Below, piece after piece: positions 44,120 to 56,440 of a stretch of DNA of 64,000 bases. This DNA is from Hydractinia symbiolongicarpus (taxonomy: Eukaryota; Cnidaria; Hydrozoa; Anthoathecata; Hydractiniidae): assembly GCF_029227915.1 (NCBI RefSeq), contig NC_079888.1, positions 3,917,001 to 3,981,000 of the forward strand, given 5' to 3'. The notes under the pieces were generated by a model that did not search any database, was not told where the DNA came from, and saw only the letters and a program-made list of their open reading frames with translations. The first letter of the stretch is position 1. Every line of letters begins with the position of its first letter. Both the position numbers and the translations under genes were made by a program.

Positions 44120-45547
44120 GACAAGCAGACAAATACGAGAAAATCGATCAATACACAGATCAAAACGTAATGCATCTGAAAAATTTTAATCAGTTTTAAT
44201 AAAGAGAAGTACAATTGGAAAAAACAAATATATTCACATTAATTGCAGTCCACTACTCAATGATCACCGTTAGAGAGACTAATAGCTAAGAATACACTAG
44301 AATTATCAAACTCTTTAAAACTATTAAACCGCCTGTCCATTCAGGAACTGTTACACCGACTGTTCGGGAAAAGGAACAAAATATTTATCGTTTTAAACGT
44401 AGAAATAGGTACTAAAATGACACAGAAACACTCCTGTATATATTTTTGTATTTTATTAGTAGATTATAGTCAAAAGCGAAGTGTTGCATTGTCTGTATTT
44501 TATCTTCAACTTTATTTTATTTTCTGTATAATATGCATATTTTTGGAGCGGAAAGACGAATTTTCTGTTCTCTGTGCACTACGCTTCATATACCAGGGTA
44601 TTTTTTCGCCAGCATGTCTCATATGAAAAAGGTGAAAAACCCTGGGGATGAGAGTGTTTGGGAGATCTATCTGGTTATTTACTTACTGTTATTTAGAATG
44701 TTTCGACAGTACCTAATTGTGTCAATATCGAACCTACGGTGACTTTGGCTGTCATGGCACAAATCTACCCTACATCATAAAAAAACATACGGCGCCAAAA
44801 AACCATGACACAGGGAAGTAGTCCCTCCTGAAGGAGAGCAAAGCACGATAATTTTATGGTAGCACAAAATGATTAAAGACTTGTGTCTGTTTGGCTGCAT
44901 TTTCGGCTATACGCAATAATTTCATTAGGTTTTTCTTATTGCATATGCAATTTTGACAATGATACTCTTGGTTAATATAATTTTTTTTGGCTCAAGAGAG
45001 CTGCTCTTCGGTTGAATCCATTCTACTTTTGGCGACGGTGTTATTTTTCATTGTAGCAAATTTAACATTTTTGACATAAACTAGCATAATAAGATGGTTT
45101 CTAATAAGCATATGGATGTGCAAAAAATAACATCTCTTACAAGAAATAGATTTAAAGGTCAGTTAGCAATCAGGCTGCAACTGTAGAACTTATAAAAATG
45201 AAACCTCAAACAAAGTACTAAATCACGTGACGTCAAAGTGGTATGACAGGTAACTATGTACAGTTTAACGCACTGTTTAACCCCATTCAGGCCGGGGTAT
45301 AGGGGGGCGAGTGTACTTCTGGGGGGAGTTGGTACCGATGATGTTTGTCACATGACAATTAAAAATCATGCCTCAAATGCTGACTGTCAGCAATATTTTG
45401 GCTGCTGACAGTATTTTTTTTTTGAATTTGTGTTGCTTCATGATAAATCTTTTATCTTTTTTTATAAATATTGAAAATAATGTTAGTTTCTATAATTAAA
45501 TGTTTTAGCTATTTTTGCTTAGTTCAATACCATTTGAGGCGCTAACG
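44120..45547. other. non-coding, repeat-derived stretch
   Basis: Short ORFs here look random. At 45.28 kb TTTAACCCCATTCAGGCCGG resembles a piggyBac-MITE end of the family at 27.67 kb. Nothing else was recognised. Confidence 0.4.
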
Positions 45548-46677
45548 TCTCTTTAATAATAGCCGTCGTCCGTCTGTGTGTCCGCGAAAGCGGCGTCCCG
45601 TAACAGAAACACGAAATTTTTAAAATGGGCACCAATACCAAATGCGGTATAATTTTGTCCACTTGTTGCAACAGGTTAATTTAAAGGACGGGCGACCCCG
45701 TGGATTTTTCCACGGGCTAACGACTAGTCTCTATTATAATAGCCGTATTTTGTCTGTCTGTTTAAAAGGGTTAACGATATTCCTTTGATCTTTCAGTGTT
45801 GTTTGTAGGTCTGCTTTACCTTTCTGTCTTCTATAAGTTTTTTTTTGTAATATTTGGCTAAGAACGAATATTTTTAAGGCTAGCTACCTAGCTAGAGACT
45901 GCCTTATTACTACTCTGTATGGTATAAGAGATTTTTATCTCACCCAACATTTATTTTTATGTTAAGGATGTAGCCATTTAGCTAGGTATATCTTTACTTA
46001 AAAAGTGAAAGTATATATAAAAATGCAGTTTGGCTATACAACAATATTCAAAAGCAGTATATGATTGTTATTTGAAATGGTTATAGCTATAGGTGGCTAC
46101 AACTTTTATTATTTTCCTGAAAAACTTTTCTGCAAATAAAATGGCCGAGCGATTGTTTTAGCTGGACGGGCCACGACAGGCTGTTGCCCGTATTTTTATT
46201 TAAACCGTAGTTACAATGAAGTTTTTCTGGATATTACCCCTACCTATACGCCTCTTCAACTCAGTTAACTGCGCTAATACTACTCAGCCCTGTGTTACAA
46301 TGTACTGTGTCTTTTCCCTATGCGCCTGTGCAGCACTGTTTAACTGTACTAAATGCTCAGCCCAGTGTCACAATTAATCTTTTAACTTTCATATACACTT
46401 ATTCTGCAAAATAAAATTATAATAACCGGTTGTTTCTGCTATGACGGGGTAACGACGGTATGTAAACTCTGTTTTTATTTCAGTTATCGTTGCGGGAAGG
46501 TTGTTTTTTAAAAAAATATGTTACAGTCGAAAAACTATAATAGTGGATGCGCTTCAATCGATTTACGACATATTGTATACCTGTACTAAAGCGCTCCACC
46601 TGATGGTGTGACACAGATTACGGTCACACCTTGACTTGTGGCTTACCCCGTGGATTTTTTCACGGGTTAACGACTAG
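45548..46677 (+). mobile_element. tandem non-autonomous Helitrons, short plus long copy
   Basis: Copy 1 (45548-45727) starts TCTCTTTAATAATAGCCGTC and ends at GACTAG after the CCCGTGGATTTTTCCACGGG hairpin. Copy 2 starts at 45728 (TCTCTATTATAATAGCCGTA) and ends at 46677 with the same hairpin and TTAACGACTAG. It is about 950 bp, with an internal imperfect duplication at about 46.25-46.37 kb (AACTGYRCTAA...CTCAGCCC). No Rep/helicase is encoded. Confidence 0.75.
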
Positions 46678-49600
46678 TAACAAATATTTCTCAATTTTGA
46701 AAAAATTTTGGAGAGCTTATTAGTTGTTTTTTTTTTAAGAAATGCTTACAATCAAATGAGAAAAGCATATAAAAATTATTGACTAGCAACGCAGGTATCA
46801 AAGTTTTAGTGAAAATTAAAAAAAAAACACAAAACAGGAAAACGAAAGAAAAAACAAAGGGGGTTTGTGCGCATTCCCTAAAAATAAAAAACAGCGTCCA
46901 TGGGCGTCAAAGGGCGGTAAAAGGGAAGGGCGCAAGTTTTGTAAACAACTTTAGACATATAAACCAAAACGTTAACATTTTAAGTCCATTATAACATAAA
47001 CATACCAAAATGCTAAAAATAATCGGAAAAGTGCCGTTCAAAATAGGCGTGGCACACCACCTGCTGTAAATTTTTGGAATTTTTATTTCAATATTTCTAA
47101 TCCAAAGGGTCAGCTACTAGGAGTTTCAGGGTAATACCATTTATGGTTTCAGAGTTATTAACGAAAGTATGCCAGGTAGGGCTACAGACTTATACAGTAT
47201 ACATAATTAAAAGCAGGCGGTTGGGTAAAATTTCTAAACCAAAGAATGTTACCAAGGTACCAAAGAACTCGTTAGCCTGCATTGGAAATTATAAACATTT
47301 ACTATTTTACTATTGAAAGTTTTAAGAAGAAGTAGTTATATATCAATAAAAAAAAGTAGTTTGATGGTGATGAAAATGGTACATTGTGGGAACTGTCCGC
47401 ATCAACAGTCACTACGGTGCTCAGCTTTATATTTAAGCAAGATGAGCCATCAAGTGGAGCGATATATAGAGAGAGAGTTGTACAGTAAAAAAGCTTTTAT
47501 GTGTGGATATGTAGCGGTAAACAACAGTTCACAATAGATACTTTACTATTTGACGTTAAAAAAGTATTTTTCAACGAAGTTCTTAATAATACCATTGAAA
47601 TTTTGCTCTGCAAAGCATCTACGACAAGAAGGTTAGGTATGGCTGCCTTTACAGTGCAATTTCTTACAGGATACAGGAGCATTTAGATATGGTGTGCTAA
47701 CCTAAATTTACCATCACAACTTTGCTCTTCGCTCGGTGTGAAAACAAATCAGATAGATAGATATATTTTTCCGTTAAAATAAAAATAAAAGTAAAATGCT
47801 ACTAAAAGTTAAAAATATTATCAGCAGAGCAAACCGTCTTATCATCAAGCGCCGTTTTATAGTTGAGCTGTTTCCAATAATTGTATTTTGTTAAAAACGT
47901 AAAAACGTAAAATCACACTATACATAAGGTTCAAAAAACCGAGTCACATCATTGTCAGTTTTGAGCACGAACTTCTTTGCAACCCTTTTCAATGTACTAA
48001 TGTTTGTTTTAAATTTATGCCTTTTATATTTGTTTCACAACTGTGGTTCTCTAGTTTTTATAGAATAGCTACTCACTTTGAGTTGCTTTTAGTGAAAGGA
48101 AGTTAGTTTTGGAGAGTAAAGAAATTGTCAACAAACACCCACAATAACTTCCTCACGCACCATCAGGTCACATAAAACATATTATCGGAGTTCCCGCTTT
48201 TTCGCACCCGGTTTTGTTTCTGTTAAATATTTCCAAACGTCGCTCTTTAGTTCTGTATAATATTCGATTTTCCGTGTCGAATGCAGTTTCACTATTTACA
48301 CCGGTTTCCCGATGTAAGCTTCTCTCATCTTGCTAGACAAGAATTTCTCTGGTGTATTTCTCTGGTGTAGCTAATTAGTGCAAACTGTACGTAAGAACGA
48401 TCTAATACTAATATCAGTAATTTTCTTTTAAATTAATTAATTAATGAGTGGAATACGCTTGTTATCGTTTTTTCCATATTATATATCGTTGTAAAATGTT
48501 GACATTTTTAATGACATCACGCTTAAAATTTTTGTTGAGTTTTTTAATGCTTTTTGGTCCGGGTTTTATCGAACATATTATGACCAGTGGTAGACCTGAT
48601 TCCACTCTTTCTCCACCCATAAGTTTTGATAAGCTTTTCAAAATTGAGTTAAACTTTGAACCCTTACAATACGTGATAAAAGGAATAAAATGGCAGCATT
48701 AAAGTGCTTATATCAGCACTTTTTCTATTATGTCATCGGAATTTTGAAATTTGTCTAAAATACAACTAGCTGCTAAATTCAATTACTTTAATTCCAGAAT
48801 TCTGTTTGAAATTTTAGAGAAAAAAATAATTATTATTTAAAATATTTGTTCTTTTTTACATAACACGAACAAATTCTAAAAATTGTCCAAAAATCGGATT
48901 TTTCCCGAATCCGAAAAAATAATCATGTGTCTAAAATTATTTATTTCTTTTGATGAAACAAAGTTTTCCTTTGAGTTTCTTAATTGTAAGGATAATCCTA
49001 ACGAAAATTATTATATTATGGTTATAAGGTTTTTATAAAAAATAAAGATAGGTATGGGACCTAACAATCTAGATTGCAGGGGTCTAATAGATAAATCTAG
49101 AGCAGGCCAAAAAGTGCTATTAAAAAACAAACAGCGGTGAGTATACCCCAGGAGCGAAAAAAATGAAATGCATTTACATCATTCTAAAAACGTAGGTTAG
49201 ATTTAGCTAGCTGATATAGCTATACCAAAAGATACGCATATACAATCTGCAAATACATTTTGTTCCACCACCACTACCAAAATATTTTTATAACTGCGTT
49301 AACTATTATTTTTTAAATTACCAGTTAAAATCTATAGAAGTCCGCATTTTGTTAATACATTCTTTAATTTCGCATGTAAACAACTACTATCGCAAAACTT
49401 GCTCATAGCTAAACTCACTTTTTATGTTTTTCGCATGTGTATTTTGCAGAACGAAAACGGATATGGTAATATTTTGTGAAAATTTTGGTACATCAAAAGA
49501 CAGCTTGTTCACTCTAATTTCATCTTCCCGACTTTTCAAAATCATTTTTATGCAGAACTTGCATGAACATTGGCTATATGCATACTCAAACATACATTAC

Positions 49601-51150
49601 CGATTTGATTTTCTCACACACGGAAGTAAACGACAGTTCAATTTAAACAGCAAAGGCGACGATGCGTATCTGAAGATAAAGTGTTTATGAAGAAAAACAC
49701 GACCTTTAAAGTAACGTGGTTGCAAATGTTCTTAGGGGAAGAAATTTTTAAAAGAAACTTTGACTTTTAAAAAGGTAAACTACAAGAACGTTGGTTTTTT
49801 TTCGACACTATCAGCAACTTTTAATTCAAAAACATGTTACTTAAAGTGTTAAATGTCCTCTTGCATTAGTGTTATGTGTTGATTCGCTACCTAAGCAGAA
49901 CAACCTTTAGGTATAATATTAGAATTGTGAATAGAATTAATAAAAAAATCAAGAAATTATAAGCTTCAATCAGTGTTTATGGCAGCGACTATTTATACGT
50001 GACGTGCTTTAAGATTAAATTTCTATTCGTTTGTGACTCACAAGTATTTGTTTTATTTGTTCGTGACTGCGTTTTTAATGTTGCTTACAGAGAGAGAGAG
50101 ACAGAGAGAGTTATTCTTTGGTCTTGTTATTCTATCGAGATATTATTGTGGATTGGCTGTCCGTACTCTTCTTTTGAGGATTAAGAAAATGTCATCTAAG
50201 AAACGCATGTTACATGGGTAAAAAAATGACCAATTAGAAGGTGTTTCATCAGCAGCATATTGTGCCCAGTCATAAATATTGTAGAGGACTAAATAACGTA
50301 GCTGTTAGTCATATAATAAAGATAGTGTCCTGGTTAGGAAAAATTGATATTGCACACAGCGTTAATGATGGTCAAACACAATCCGTCGATAAAATTAGCT
50401 GTGCATGATAATACGTCAATCATCCAGACCCTTCGCTGCTGCAAGAAAGTTATTAGTTTTCATCGGAAATTTTAAAATCGGGGAAAAACTTCATTACTTA
50501 TGATAAACGTGATAAGATCATTTCAGTGAACTCGCTTTTATTCATTATTTTCTAACAAATTAAAATTCAGTTTTTGCTTTTCGTGTTATACAGTTCTTCA
50601 CTCCGAGCAAATTAAAATTTCACTTGAAACGTTTATCTACTTACAAGAAATTTATAAAATCTGTTTACTATAAAATGCTGAATTATAAACAGTTGTGTGA
50701 AAACCTTTGTTTCTAGAAATAAAAAAGAAAGAAAAGATTTTAGGCGCGAATGAAAATATAATGTGAAACAAAGCTATATTAATATGCATTTAACCCTATT
50801 TAGCTGGGGTCTGAGTGCAGAGGCCAAAAATAGATTATCCACATAACTTCCAAAGTATACTGAATATTTTTAGTTTTGTAGTAAACATAACATTACAGGC
50901 AGTCTTATAAAGTTGACAGCCTTTTTTTCATGTTTAGTTACGAGCTCCACCAGTTACTGGTGCAGCTCGTGATGTAAATAACGACTCTGTTAATTATTTT
51001 AAAAAGGAACAACAAAGGTAGTTCTGAACTGCTAAAGACTGTAGTTTAAGTCCACAAATACCACCACGTGGATGCACAAAAAAGCTTTGACGGATGAACT
51101 ACCGATCCACATATCAAACCAACCTGATTTTTGTATCTGGAAATCTGCAT
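46678..51150. other. long non-coding region
   Basis: No supported exon. It contains the MITE relative at 48.54-49.11 kb, a short (GA)n run at about 50.09 kb and another piggyBac-like end (TTTAACCCTATTTAGCTGGG) at 50.79 kb. It is the upstream region of the first small secreted protein gene. Confidence 0.4.
48540..49110 (+). repeat. diverged piggyBac-MITE relative
   Basis: It begins with GGTCCGGGTTTTATCGAACA followed by TATTATGACC, closely matching the left end of the 27.67-kb element, and ends near GGGGTCTAATAGATAAAT. The 84-codon ORF across its start (48448-48702) is therefore repeat-derived and not a gene. Confidence 0.6.
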
Positions 51151-51208
51151 CGCCTTTTTTTGATAGTGCATCAAATGATTCTACAAAATTATTTTCTTAG
51201 AAACAAGA

Positions 51209-52017
51209 ATGAAATTGACTTACATGCTCGTGCTTGTTGGAATGGCATTGTGTTTGTTATCGGTTTGCGCAAAAGAAAACCTTGTGAGTACTTTTATGAC
51301 TGATACATTCAGTAAAAAAATTATTTTGTAAATTTCCAGTGAAACTATCATAGGTTGCCATCATATCTAGTGTTGTACGATGATAAGAGTCAGAGTGTCT
51401 AAATCTCAATACCTGTCAATACTATGCAGATATAAATTCTGCTGGTTGTGATTTGCCCAAGTTGGTTCACTGTTCCTCTCAGACAGGAAGAAGGCGTAGT
51501 ATTCCTTCTTCTTAGGGAATACTACGCCATTAAATAGATAATTTTTGAATTTTCTGTCTTTTATATACTTAGCACAAACAGCTTGTTAGGATGATCTCTC
51601 TAAACCTCCAAAAATATTTACGTAGATTCCGTTTGGTTTGTGAACTTAAATGCGCAAAAAATTTAAAGGCGTTAGCCATTTGTGAAAAAACGTTACCCGT
51701 GGCTAACATAGAAGCTGTGTTATTTGTACGGTTCAGTTATCTACAGATTTATTCCCGTGTTAGACATTAAATACAGCTGATATAATTTCCGGTTACTCTT
51801 CCATCTTTTTTAATTTTAGAAAGACAAGAAGAAGATGGAGGAATATTGCAAGAATCATCCGTTGACATGTCCTGGAGAAAGTGACAGTGGAAAAATGATC
51901 AAAAACAAAAGTAAAGAACGCATTAGAAATAAGTCCCAACACTCAGAAACAATCCGGAACAGAAAAAAAGGAACAAGAGTACACGATCAACAAAAGTCTT
52001 TTATATCAGAAAAATAA
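51209..52017 (+). CDS. small secreted basic protein with C-x3-P-L-x-C loop (paralogue 1)
   Basis: Exon 1 is 51209-51283 (25 codons: signal peptide MKLTYMLVLVGMALCLLSVC then AKENL) and ends at GTGAGT. Exon 2 is 51820-52017, preceded by TTAATTTTAG, phase 0. The product has 90 residues. TTTTCTTAG before the ATG suggests a further 5' UTR intron. The mature part is strongly basic. Near its start it has EEYCKNHPLTCPGESDSGK, with its only two cysteines, expected to pair in a small loop; the tail is rich in Lys, Arg, Asn and Ser. It shares exon structure, signal-cleavage context (AKEN) and the loop with the gene at 54.17 kb. Secreted peptide or precursor; function unknown. Confidence 0.68.
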
Positions 52018-54172
52018 TATTTTGTAGAATATGTATGACAGTTAAAAGCAACAACATTATTTATAATTGAAGTTTTGAATAAAATAATACGAGTAGAATA
52101 TTGTCCATCTTCGTATATAAATCAGCTTGGAGTTGCCTTTGCATGATGGTTAATTTCCCTATTTTTTTAATAGTTAAACTGAAGAGTTGTTCCTGGGATG
52201 ACAAAATGCTGAATTCCAATTTCTGCTAAAGATATGGATTTTTTTTATAACATCTTTCGAAATATGTTTTTTTGAAATTTTATATTTAGTTATTTTACCA
52301 TGTTGGTTAAAAAATAAAACTACAGAAGAACTGTTACCTCACAAAATATGTTTAACATTGACACTATTCTCACCAGATTCCAATTGCCTGTTTGTTTGAG
52401 AGAAAGGTTGCTTAAAAAGTAAAAATTGACTTGCAGAAGGCGTCACACAATTTTTTGGGGCGAAGTTGTTAGCATTTTGCGGAGGCGTGAATTAATCATA
52501 TTAAAATTACAGCTTTTAGCCATGCTAGATTAGACCATTTTTGAGGAACTGGGCATTTACTTTCAATATTTTGTAACAAATAATAGATAAAAACTATTGG
52601 GTGTTAAAAAAATTACCATAATCGCCAAAAATTTGTATAAAAGCCCATATATGGGTGATAAAGACTATTTTGGGATGAACATGGTAGTGTGTTGTTAATT
52701 TTGCTTACATTCGTCCTTTAAAATTGGATTGTATCCGAGGCATATACTTTTTTAAAATATAAGTATAACAAAGTAGCTCAATTTTAAACATATTAAATGT
52801 GCAGCTACCTAAAAAAGATAAAAGGCATCTTTGACTGACTTATCTTAAACCGCTCGTGCGAAACTAGCTCTGAGTACAAAACTATTATACGGCAAGAGAA
52901 TTTAACGAATCGACCATTAGTGCGAGGAAATCATGCTAAGAATATACTCAAAATACAGTATGCGCAAAGCGAGCGTATTTTGAATTAAATTAATTTTGTC
53001 TGGGGAGTAGTAGTTAAAGTTATCGTAAGCATTTTTTTGCTAATACACGGTTTCCGCATTACATGTTTTTCATAATTTTGATGTGTTGACTGAAGCTCAT
53101 TGAATTGATGTGTGTAAATAAATTCGTAACTGAATCTGATATGTGACAACTCTGTTTTAGTGTTATTTATGTTACGGTCAAAGTCTTCTTAATTTTTGCC
53201 TTGACTAATAAGCCTCGGTTTCAAGCTGAGGCCTGTTAGTACAAAATCACAAAACCTCTTTTAACAGGTTTGTTGTTTGCTGTATGAATCTGAAGATATC
53301 GGATTTTATAAAGATTAAGGTGAGGATTTCAAAAATCTTATTGAACTTTATTTAGAACAGTTGAGAAATAGCAGTACACCAGAGGAAACTAATTCGGGAA
53401 AGGTGCACTGCCTTTACTTTTTATTTCTTAACTTTATGGTAATAATAAAGGTTATTAATTTCTTTATTGTGATTGAATCGAAGCGTCACATATTACACGA
53501 TTTATGCGTGTTATGAGCTTTGCCTTAAATACTAAGAGTTCGATGCTTGCTTTTTTTAAATGTCACCTTATTTAGTTTAGTTCATCCATAACATGCAGTT
53601 GTGATAAACTCGAAGTAATTCGAAAGCTACTGTTAAACAATGCTCAAAGTATTTGTGATGAGCCATGAGTTGTTGCAGAATATACTCCATAAATAAACAG
53701 TGCGAAGAAATGAAATTTGAAAACTCGCAAAATGCAAAAATACGCGTAGCAAAAAAAAGTGCGCGAAATAAACGCGAGTAACAAACAATACAATACGCAT
53801 AATAGAGACAAAATAAGCAGGGAACAAAAAAAAAGAGAAGTGCAGTGGCACCACAGAGCAATTGTAAATATTTAGGATCTCCATCTTCTCTTCTCAATTT
53901 TTTTAAATGTAAATGCTATTGTTCGACAAGAAATTAATCGCGTCTTTCGTAAGCACAACATTTCCAGAAAATTAAGTCCGTAGTTGAATACATCGAGAAT
54001 AGCGCCATTAAAATGATTGTATATATTCTTTCATGTTTAACAAACGTTTGAATATTTTGTTTTGATAATGCTAGGTACGTTTCTTTACTTCATTGTTACC
54101 CTTATTTGATGTTTCAAGGAAAGGAAATTCATGCTAAAATATTAATATTTTATTACAGAGATCTATACAAAA
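52018..54172. other. non-coding spacer between the two small secreted-protein paralogues
   Basis: No supported coding exon. The minus-strand ORFs at 53.58-53.90 kb are hydrophobic low-quality frames without splice or start support. Confidence 0.4.
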
Positions 54173-54648
54173 ATGTTGAAGGTTACTATTGTTGCATTGT
54201 TATGCATTCTACTCTGTGTGGTGTCTGCTAAAGAAAATGAAAAAAAAGACAAGGTAACGATTTTCTTTCTTCACATTTAACGTGAATTTTCACTCCAAAA
54301 CGACATGGATCTGATTGGAATGGACAATTGTAATGTCTGGAATCTGATTGGTTGTAAAACTTTTTCGTTTCGATCCGTTTCAATCCAAACTATATTCATT
54401 TCAACTTTTCTTGCAGACAGCAACGGAAAATATTTTGCAACATTATTGCAACCCATGGAACCACCACGCTTTCACGAAGGTCTTTTTCGTTTTAGGATTC
54501 TCAAGACAAAATGAAAAAATATTGTGATGAAAATCCTTTGTTGTGTCCAAGTGAGGGAGATGCTGGTAAACAAAGTAAGAATAAAAACAAACATGAAGGT
54601 AAAACATCCCAATCAAACTCGAAAAAACTGATTAAGATGAAGGAGTAG
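54173..54648 (+). CDS. small secreted basic protein with C-x3-P-L-x-C loop (paralogue 2)
   Basis: Exon 1 is 54173-54253 (signal MLKVTIVALLCILLCVVS then AKENEKKDK), ending at GTAACG. Exon 2 is 54496-54648, preceded by CGTTTTAG, phase 0. The product has 77 residues. ATTACAG shortly before the ATG again suggests a 5' UTR intron. Exon 2 has MKKYCDENPLLCPSEGDAGK, which aligns with paralogue 1 at Y-C, P-L, C-P, E, D and GK, followed by a Lys/Asn/Ser tail. It lies 2.2 kb downstream of paralogue 1 on the same strand, so tandem duplication is the simple explanation. The only extracellular cysteines are the loop pair. No known family is recognised. Confidence 0.68.
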
Positions 54649-55647
54649 GCAGTAACCGTGCTAACGGTGGAAGAATGAAAACTGCATTTTATGGTTATAC
54701 TATTTAGACATTACTTTTTTTAGCCATAGAGTATACAATTTGTTTTATATATTCCGCAGTTTTCTACAAATCATATTAACGCAGTTAACAGATATGAAAA
54801 TTACTTGGATAGAATGCGAATTTGTAGACATTTAAGCTTAACTAAGTCGTTTTCTCAGCAAGAATGCTATCTATCATTTTGTTAAATCATTTAATGATTT
54901 TGATACGTGTAAAAAATTATTTCCAAAATATTTATCATTATTGCTTTGTTCTTGTTGATTATATACTTTAGAAACACCAAATCTAGATTTTTTGTTTGTT
55001 TAGTTGGACTAGTTTTCTAATCGTAAGAAAACCTCACGTTATTTGGCCTGTTCAATTTAGCTGTTGCATATTTGAAGAACTTAAGCCTCATGTTGCTTGT
55101 AATAAAAAAGTAACGAACCTCACATCATCACTTCCAAGTTAAAATGCTCTTCGTGAGTGTAGCATGTTTCCTCCGTCGGCATGTTTAAACTACGAAGAAG
55201 TTAGATTGGTCATCAGTAAAAAGTGAGCCCCATGATTGGTCTATTACGCGTTAGCGGTCAAAACAAAACCGATAAAAATAAAGGGTTTTGCGAGGATCCG
55301 AAATAAACAAGGCCCACGCTACGTTTTCAAGTGTGAGGGGCCAGTTTTTAGAAGAAATTGTAAGTAATGCCTAAGACCTTGTCGCCCACCATGGCCGGGC
55401 GACGAAGAAAATTTTGCATTCTAGAACTTCTAAAACGGCATCTGCGGCGATTTCAGGGATTTTTTTTAACGAAAGAAGTGACAACAATAACTATGTAAAA
55501 GGGTTTAAAAAATGTTTCACTTGATTAAATTAATTTTTTTTTTAAATTTTTGGTCACCAGCCAAAGGAGAAAAATGGTTAAAGAATCTTAAAAATTTTAA
55601 AGAAAACAACATTTCTTTAAGTAGTATCTTGATACTACTTAAAGAGA
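54649..55647. other. non-coding stretch before the hAT remnant
   Basis: No exon supported. GC-richer sequence at 55.3-55.46 kb (GCCCACCATGGCCGGGCGAC) may be transposon-derived. Confidence 0.35.
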
Positions 55648-56440
55648 TTACAAATCGTGATCCGAAAATTTACCAAAAATATTTATCCGATTTGGTTTTG
55701 AAGCTACAAACGCGTTAGCAAAGTCTGTCAAGGATATTTCGACGGTTAAATCTTTATGAAAAGCTAGTATAGCCAATGCATTGAAGCGATTTTGTGACAT
55801 TGTTGATCGAAGCCATGCTTTTAACCTACGTGCCAACGAAAAAGATGTCACAGGGGTGGCACTTGTAGCTGCACCAACAAGAACTAATTTCATTACCTTC
55901 ATGCTGTTCCTAATAAGGCTTTGTTCAGATTTGCTCAAGTCGATAATTTTGTTCTTAATCTCTTCAAAATGAGTAATACTTTCATTGACGAATTCTGTGC
56001 GGAGGATCAAAAGCTCTGCAGGTAATGCTGATATGTCAGTATCAACTCTGTATTTGTCAAGTACAGGCATTTCCGTTTGATGGGATTCGGAGTTTATAGC
56101 TTTTATGAACAATTGTTCTATGGTCGAAAAGAACTGATAGCTTGGTTGCTCACACGATCTTTAATTGCCATGACTACAGTATCAATAGCGTCAAAAAATA
56201 CAATGCGATAATGCTCAGCTGAAGTTTCAGGATAGAATGCTTCTATCGTCTTACCAAATATCCGAGGCATCGTATTACATCGAATAAATGTTTCCTATTA
56301 TTACGCTGCGATTCAACAATGTGTTTATTGGTTAATTCTGCCATTTTAGGACATTGGGCGACAACGGTTTCTAACGCAGCAGATGCTTTGTGGCAATTTG
56401 TTTGCTGATGAATTTCGAAACACTTAGGGTTTTTTTCCAT
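55648..56440 (-). pseudogene. hAT-family transposase (ZMYM1-like), internally deleted
   Basis: Two homologous ends are joined without the middle. The N-terminal part (56440-56243) has TNCHKASAALETVVAQCPKM and RNNRKHLFDVIRCLGYL, typical of TTF-finger hAT proteins. After a stop and frame change, IEAFYPETSAEHYRIVF leads to frame 56112-55648, which ends in the dimerisation domain (SLARRLKAWLRSTMSQNRF, LAILAFHKDL). The catalytic core between is missing and a second frameshift lies near 56120. Such internally deleted copies are usually non-autonomous derivatives. Terminal repeats were not found. Confidence 0.7.

Noticed and set aside
48448-48702. Plus-strand 84-codon ORF
   Set aside because: It overlaps the left end of a piggyBac-MITE relative.
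53577-53897. Cys/Phe-rich minus-strand ORF of 106 codons
   Set aside because: Low-complexity hydrophobic translation, with an equally long overlapping frame and no splice support.
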